64,000 nt of DNA from Medicago truncatula. Lineage: Eukaryota; Streptophyta; Magnoliopsida; Fabales; Fabaceae. Of the stretch, positions 59,793 to 64,000 are shown in pieces (the stretch's first letter is position 1; every line of letters begins with the position of its first letter). The DNA is taken from the NCBI RefSeq assembly GCF_003473485.1, contig NC_053042.1, positions 20,108,501-20,172,500 of the forward strand. Reading direction: 5' to 3'. The notes below the pieces were generated by a model, which saw nothing but the letters and a program-made list of their open reading frames with translations, had not been told where the DNA came from and made no database searches. Position numbers and translations under genes: made by a program.

Positions 59793-62407
59793 CTAGTGCA
59801 GCTTATTTGGTCCTGAATGGAGCTGAACTGTCTGGCTTGGAACAACTTGAAGAACACCTGGTTGTTCTGCAATTTAAGACACCCAAAAACGTTAATTACA
59901 AAAATGGAAAGCACATTTACCAAAATGAGAAAAACTAAAAGAAATATCAAATCAAGCATACATACAACACCAAAAAAATAAAATAATAATAACAATAATT
60001 CTTTAAAAAAATTAATAAAAATAATTATAATAGAATATGTGTGGGTATGGTATAGAGACATTGGCTTATGTGAGAACAATTCCTATGAGAAAACAATAAA
60101 TCTAGAACAAATAATCATGTATGAATGGTCAAGATTAATACTTCTCATGTTCAAGAGAATTACTGATGTGAAAATAACTTCATGATAGAACCAAAAACAA
60201 GGATCTATATTTACAACAGTGCAATAAACTGTTAGAACAAAGATAATTTGTGAGAACTGACAAACAAAGTGAACACTATCCATTGGCCCGCAATTTTGAA
60301 CACTTCGAAACAACAAAAAAAATGGAAAAGAAAGTATATGGACACTATTTATAACAGAGAATGAAACAACCGAAAAATTAACAATTGACTAATGATAGAC
60401 AAATGACCTCAATTCACCGATTACCAGTCTTCTCTCTAGATATATGCTACTCATAAATCATTAGAAAACTTATTAATGGTTTCTTATTCTAAAATATATT
60501 ATAATAACTAAAATTGTTTCCTTGATCTTCCCAAGACACAACAACGAGGCGAGATGTGTTATCGACTGTGGATAATCGACCATGATGAAAGGCCAAAACT
60601 CTGCTGTTTTAAGCAGCTATTTCCGCCATGAAATACCATGGTGCCACCATCCTTCACAAAATTTCCCATTCCAGTTGGCGAAAAATCTACATCAAGCTGC
60701 CATGGCTGCTATTTAATAACACTGACAGCAATAAAGCCAGAATTCACACGCCACGTTCTTGCAGGAGTCGTCATATACTGTTCAGAAAGAATCTGATTGT
60801 TATGATCGCAGTGCAACAACTCTCAGAGCTTGGGCAGAGGAATCCATAGTGTGTAAAGTACATTTTGGTGCAACCATACACACAGAGCTTGACAAGTTTG
60901 GGAGGTGTCTCATGCGTTCCTAAGAAGCTAGAATTGAGGTTAACAATGTGGTTCAGGAGTCAAATTTCCATCAGATGATAATATGAATCCCTTTTCATAA
61001 TAGAAGAACATCCAGAGAATGTTTCACAAATATGAAGACAGTGCTAGGATATGAGGTAAATAGGTCATAGGAATACCAAGGTAACAAAACCAATATGACA
61101 TTGATATTATAGGTTTGCTTGATCAAGGAAGAAAAGAAATATTAAATTCTTAATTTAGTCTTTCAAACATCACTCATAGTCCCAAAAGTATATGGTAATG
61201 ATAAGTCCTAAAATATATGATAATTCATCTCGTTAGTCTCTTAAGTATATGGAAATATATCCCATTAGTCTCTAGCATCTGCCATCTTAATATCAGAGAC
61301 TACCATGACAAATTTTCATATACTTTAGGGGCTAAGTAGGAGAGAGTGATACTTGGATGACTAAATTGAGGGTTTACTAAAAAACAAAAACAAAAGATAA
61401 ATGAGATAGCACGCAGATTTGAATTTTGTGTTCCAAAACAGTCTCGAATCACAATCAAAAAGTTGCAAAGAGAACAATTAGCTAAAAAACTGATTTAACA
61501 AAAGCATAGATGCATGCAAGTTTCTCTTTTATCTTTGTTTACAGGAGTAGGGTCAAATCTTTGTTGTTAATGGGAAGTAAAGTAAAGCATATTTGCGCTT
61601 AATCAACTCCTCAGCACTGGTCCGACTATCCAGCACCGAACTATATACCCACAAGCAAAAAGTATTCAATAAAACACAAAGCGGACATATAACATCAAAC
61701 TATAAAATCTTATCATAATGATAAAACTACAAACTACTCCAAATCAAAACCCACAAAACAAAATCTGGAACAAAACATCAACAGGAATAATAATCTTGAA
61801 AGAAAAATATTACAAGAGGAAATTAAAAAATGAACTTACTTGAAATTTGTTCAACTTGGTGAGGAGTAAGCTTAGCAGAGAAACCACTAGCTGCAGACTT
61901 ATAACTGTACAACAAAGCATCCTTTGCAGCCTCTTCACTGCAATAATGAATACATCAATCAACTTGACTTTGTAAACCAATTCTGACTTTTTATAATTTT
62001 TTATATACATATTAAATTATACACACAAAAACAAACACAAACACAAACACTTTTGATCTAAAATAAAAACATGAATTCATACATATGTTTTTGCATGCAA
62101 GTGAGTTATAATAAGTAAAATCAATTTTAGAAAAGATTGATTGAAAAAGCATAAAAAAATGAAAATGAATTGATAAAAAGAGGTACCTGCCAAGAACCGC
62201 AGTGAGGGTTCGGATGTGATAAGACTCAGGCTCCTCTTCCAGTGGCTTCTCGGTGTAGATGATGTGAACAGCAGGAGCGGAAGAAGATGAAGAATCGGAA
62301 TCGATGGGTTTGGGTGTTGAATCAGACATGGCGATGGCGATGATAATCAAAGGAAGAAGTGCGAAGATGACAAAGAACGAGAATGGTCTCAACGACGAAA
62401 TGTTCAT
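59793..62407 (-). CDS. SPI-1-like subtilase propeptide inhibitor (Inhibitor I9), 3 exons, 130 aa
   Basis: Exons on the minus strand: 62407-62187, 61937-61840, 59866-59793; phases join. An N-terminal hydrophobic stretch (FFVIFALLPLIIIAIA) is a likely signal peptide. A Ser/Asp-rich linker follows, then the I9 propeptide fold: 'VHIIYTEKPLEEEPESYHIR', 'SEEAAKDALLYSYKSAASGF', 'SAKLTPHQVEQIS', 'KQPGVLQVVPSQTVQLH'. There is no protease domain, so it is a stand-alone propeptide like Arabidopsis SPI-1, which binds and inhibits subtilases in the secretory route. Intron 2 is unusually long (1973 nt). Complete and likely functional. Confidence 0.9.
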
Positions 62408-62409
62408 GT

Positions 62410-62774
62410 CTGATTTTGTCTTCGTTTTTTCCTCTTTTATTTATTTACTTATTTGTTAAGAAACAATAATTAATTAATTAAATAAATTTCAAACTCTCAC
62501 AACACAAGGCATATACTTTTTCGTAACTTACTTAACTTTGTTGCTTTGTTTTCTTTTGTTTTGGTGTCATATGTCGGTGCTTCTTCGTTATGTATACGAC
62601 TGGCTGGATGTACACGGGTCAAGTTTGATCAAAACTATGTAACCTGAATCCCAATTTAGGTTTGGTAAGAGAATCATGAATTTTAACATTTACTTAGGGT
62701 TAGGTTAAACTCTATTTATAGGTTGTATTTGCTTGAGTCTGGTGCAAGAATCACAGATTTCATGCATATCAGTG
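62410..62774. promoter_or_regulatory. Presumed promoter of the SPI-1-like gene
   Basis: AT-rich with TAATTAATTAATTAAATAAA about 60 bases upstream of the ATG. No defined core element can be fixed. Confidence 0.25.
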
Positions 62775-63465
62775 TAAGTGGGTTGATTTGGGTTGGGTTT
62801 GGTCAAACCCAAGATCCGAACCATATAGGGTACTCCGGTTTGGGTTAGGTAAAATATCCACCCGTTAAATTAATGAGTGGGTTTGGGCAAACCCACTAAT
62901 TTCCGGTTTGGTTTGGGTTGGGCAGCGGGTTACCCAAATTTTTTTTGTTAATATGAAATGACTAAATGATGAGTCCTTGTATTTTTTCATAAAAAAATTT
63001 CAACTTTTTATTTTCTTAAAATAATTATGTAACATATTTTCACTATATTTTAGCATCATAAAATAATAAATTTTAATATTAAATAAAAAATTTGATCATC
63101 AAATACTTGAAATAAATTAAAGTTGGATGACGTAAAATTGCTTTAGCATCAAAGTAACTATAAATTGCAACATCATAATTTGTAACTCTAATTTTTTTTA
63201 TTTATTTTCAATATAGAGGATGTGTTGTGTCAATTTTAGAAATTAAACTAAATTTATGATCAAAACATTTGTTATTCTTCTTCCTCCCTATGAAAATGAA
63301 ATTAAAATTTGGAAATTATTGGGTAAGTTGGTTTATTGGGTATGAGTTCGGTTTTACCCAAAACTCATTAGTTTTTATGGGTTTTTCATTTTTTAAAACC
63401 ATATCCACCCAATCACCCAACCCAACCCACTTTTTTGGGTTTTTTTTTGGGTGGGTTTGACAATG
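62775..63465. mobile_element. Probable non-autonomous TIR element (GGGTTTGGGTTGGG-rich)
   Basis: GTGGGTTGATTTGGGTTGGG repeats at the left and their inverse (CACCCAATCACCCAACCCAA), then GGGTGGGTTTGACAATGG, at the right, around an AT-rich centre. The layout resembles the hAT-like copies A-C, but ends and duplications are not sharp. Confidence 0.4.
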
Positions 63466-63841
63466 GTTGATGATTGATTATTTGAGAATAACTTTTAATC
63501 AACATATGTGCTACGACATTGATTTTGTTTTAGTTGGATGTGTGTTTCTTGATTGCGTATATGGTTGTACATGAGCCGTTATAATCTAAATCGTGTAAGA
63601 AACCTCACTCTAAGTTTGGTAGGATCGTCATCAACTTTAATATTGGATTAGATCAAACGTGTCAAACCGTCATTTTCAGGTTGGATTAGTTTGGGTTACA
63701 CTTACCCAAATTCTTTTTTCATAAAAGAAAAATTGATTCTAAATAAATACCGAACATTTTTTTTCCTTAAAACATGGTGCAATGTGTACATTATTTTTTT
63801 TAAGGATATTTACATTATTTTCTAGCATACAATAAATGAAT

Positions 63842-63888
<47 letters not shown>

Positions 63889-64000
63889 TATGCGGTTATA
63901 ATTCAGTTAATACAATAAAATATTACATTTAAAAAATAAGATATAAGATAGCATTTTAAGGTTTGATATTGATTGGACTTCTCTCGATAGTTGTTTTTCT
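63466..64000. repeat. AT-rich end of window with (TA)n tract at 63844-63885
   Basis: An uninterrupted TA tract of about 42 bases. The remaining sequence has no recognisable exon. Confidence 0.8.

Overview
The window is nuclear DNA of a flowering plant, most likely a legume of the Medicago/Trifolium/Pisum kind. It is AT-rich, its genes have many small introns with GT..AG borders, and it is dense in tRNA-derived SINEs, Stowaway/hAT/Mutator-type MITEs, LINE and Copia debris. The legume call is an inference from repeat and protein style; no species is claimed. Layout, left to right. (1) 1-5453: a nested tandem array with a period of about 661 bp. Each unit carries the 5' end of a minus-strand ORF and AT-rich 187-bp subrepeats, and one unit is split by a 1.17-kb non-autonomous hAT element. 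(2) 7236-9448 (+): exons 2-8 of TAP46, the PP2A regulatory subunit, with no visible first exon. (3) 9999-13240: LINE debris, Stowaway, SINE and long-TIR MITE. (4) 13916-24657 (+): a complete 20-exon PDR-type (full-size ABCG) transporter whose first nucleotide-binding domain has Gly in place of the Walker-B catalytic Glu. (5) 25277-25552: a perfect hairpin and a Mutator-type MITE. (6) 28732-27326 (-): a METTL13-like methyltransferase. (7) 28816-32764: TE debris, including a TIR transposon nested in a SINE with both target-site duplications readable. (8) 32916-37576 (+): an LDL1-type LSD1 histone demethylase, 5 exons. (9) 40692-39949 (-): a BORCS8/MEF2BNB-like protein. (10) 40900-44166: MITEs, two adjacent SINEs and an F-box/LRR gene fragment. 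(11) 46697-45477 (-): a single-exon F-box (FBA-type) protein. (12) 46852-51332: three hAT-like elements, RNase-H and Copia remnants. (13) 56435-51762 (-): a 9-exon serine carboxypeptidase. (14) 57206-58696: a LINE remnant and a textbook Stowaway MITE. (15) 62407-59793 (-): a 3-exon SPI-1-like subtilase-propeptide inhibitor. The genes are unrelated housekeeping, chromatin, transport and secretory genes. There is no operon and no obvious cluster of shared function. The most informative signals are the Walker-B substitution in the transporter, the apparently headless TAP46, the nested SINE/TIR insertion next to the LDL1 start, and the nested tandem array. I did not find evidence for a wholly new biological system. 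All exon borders were read by eye from splice sites and family similarity, and were checked for frame continuity.
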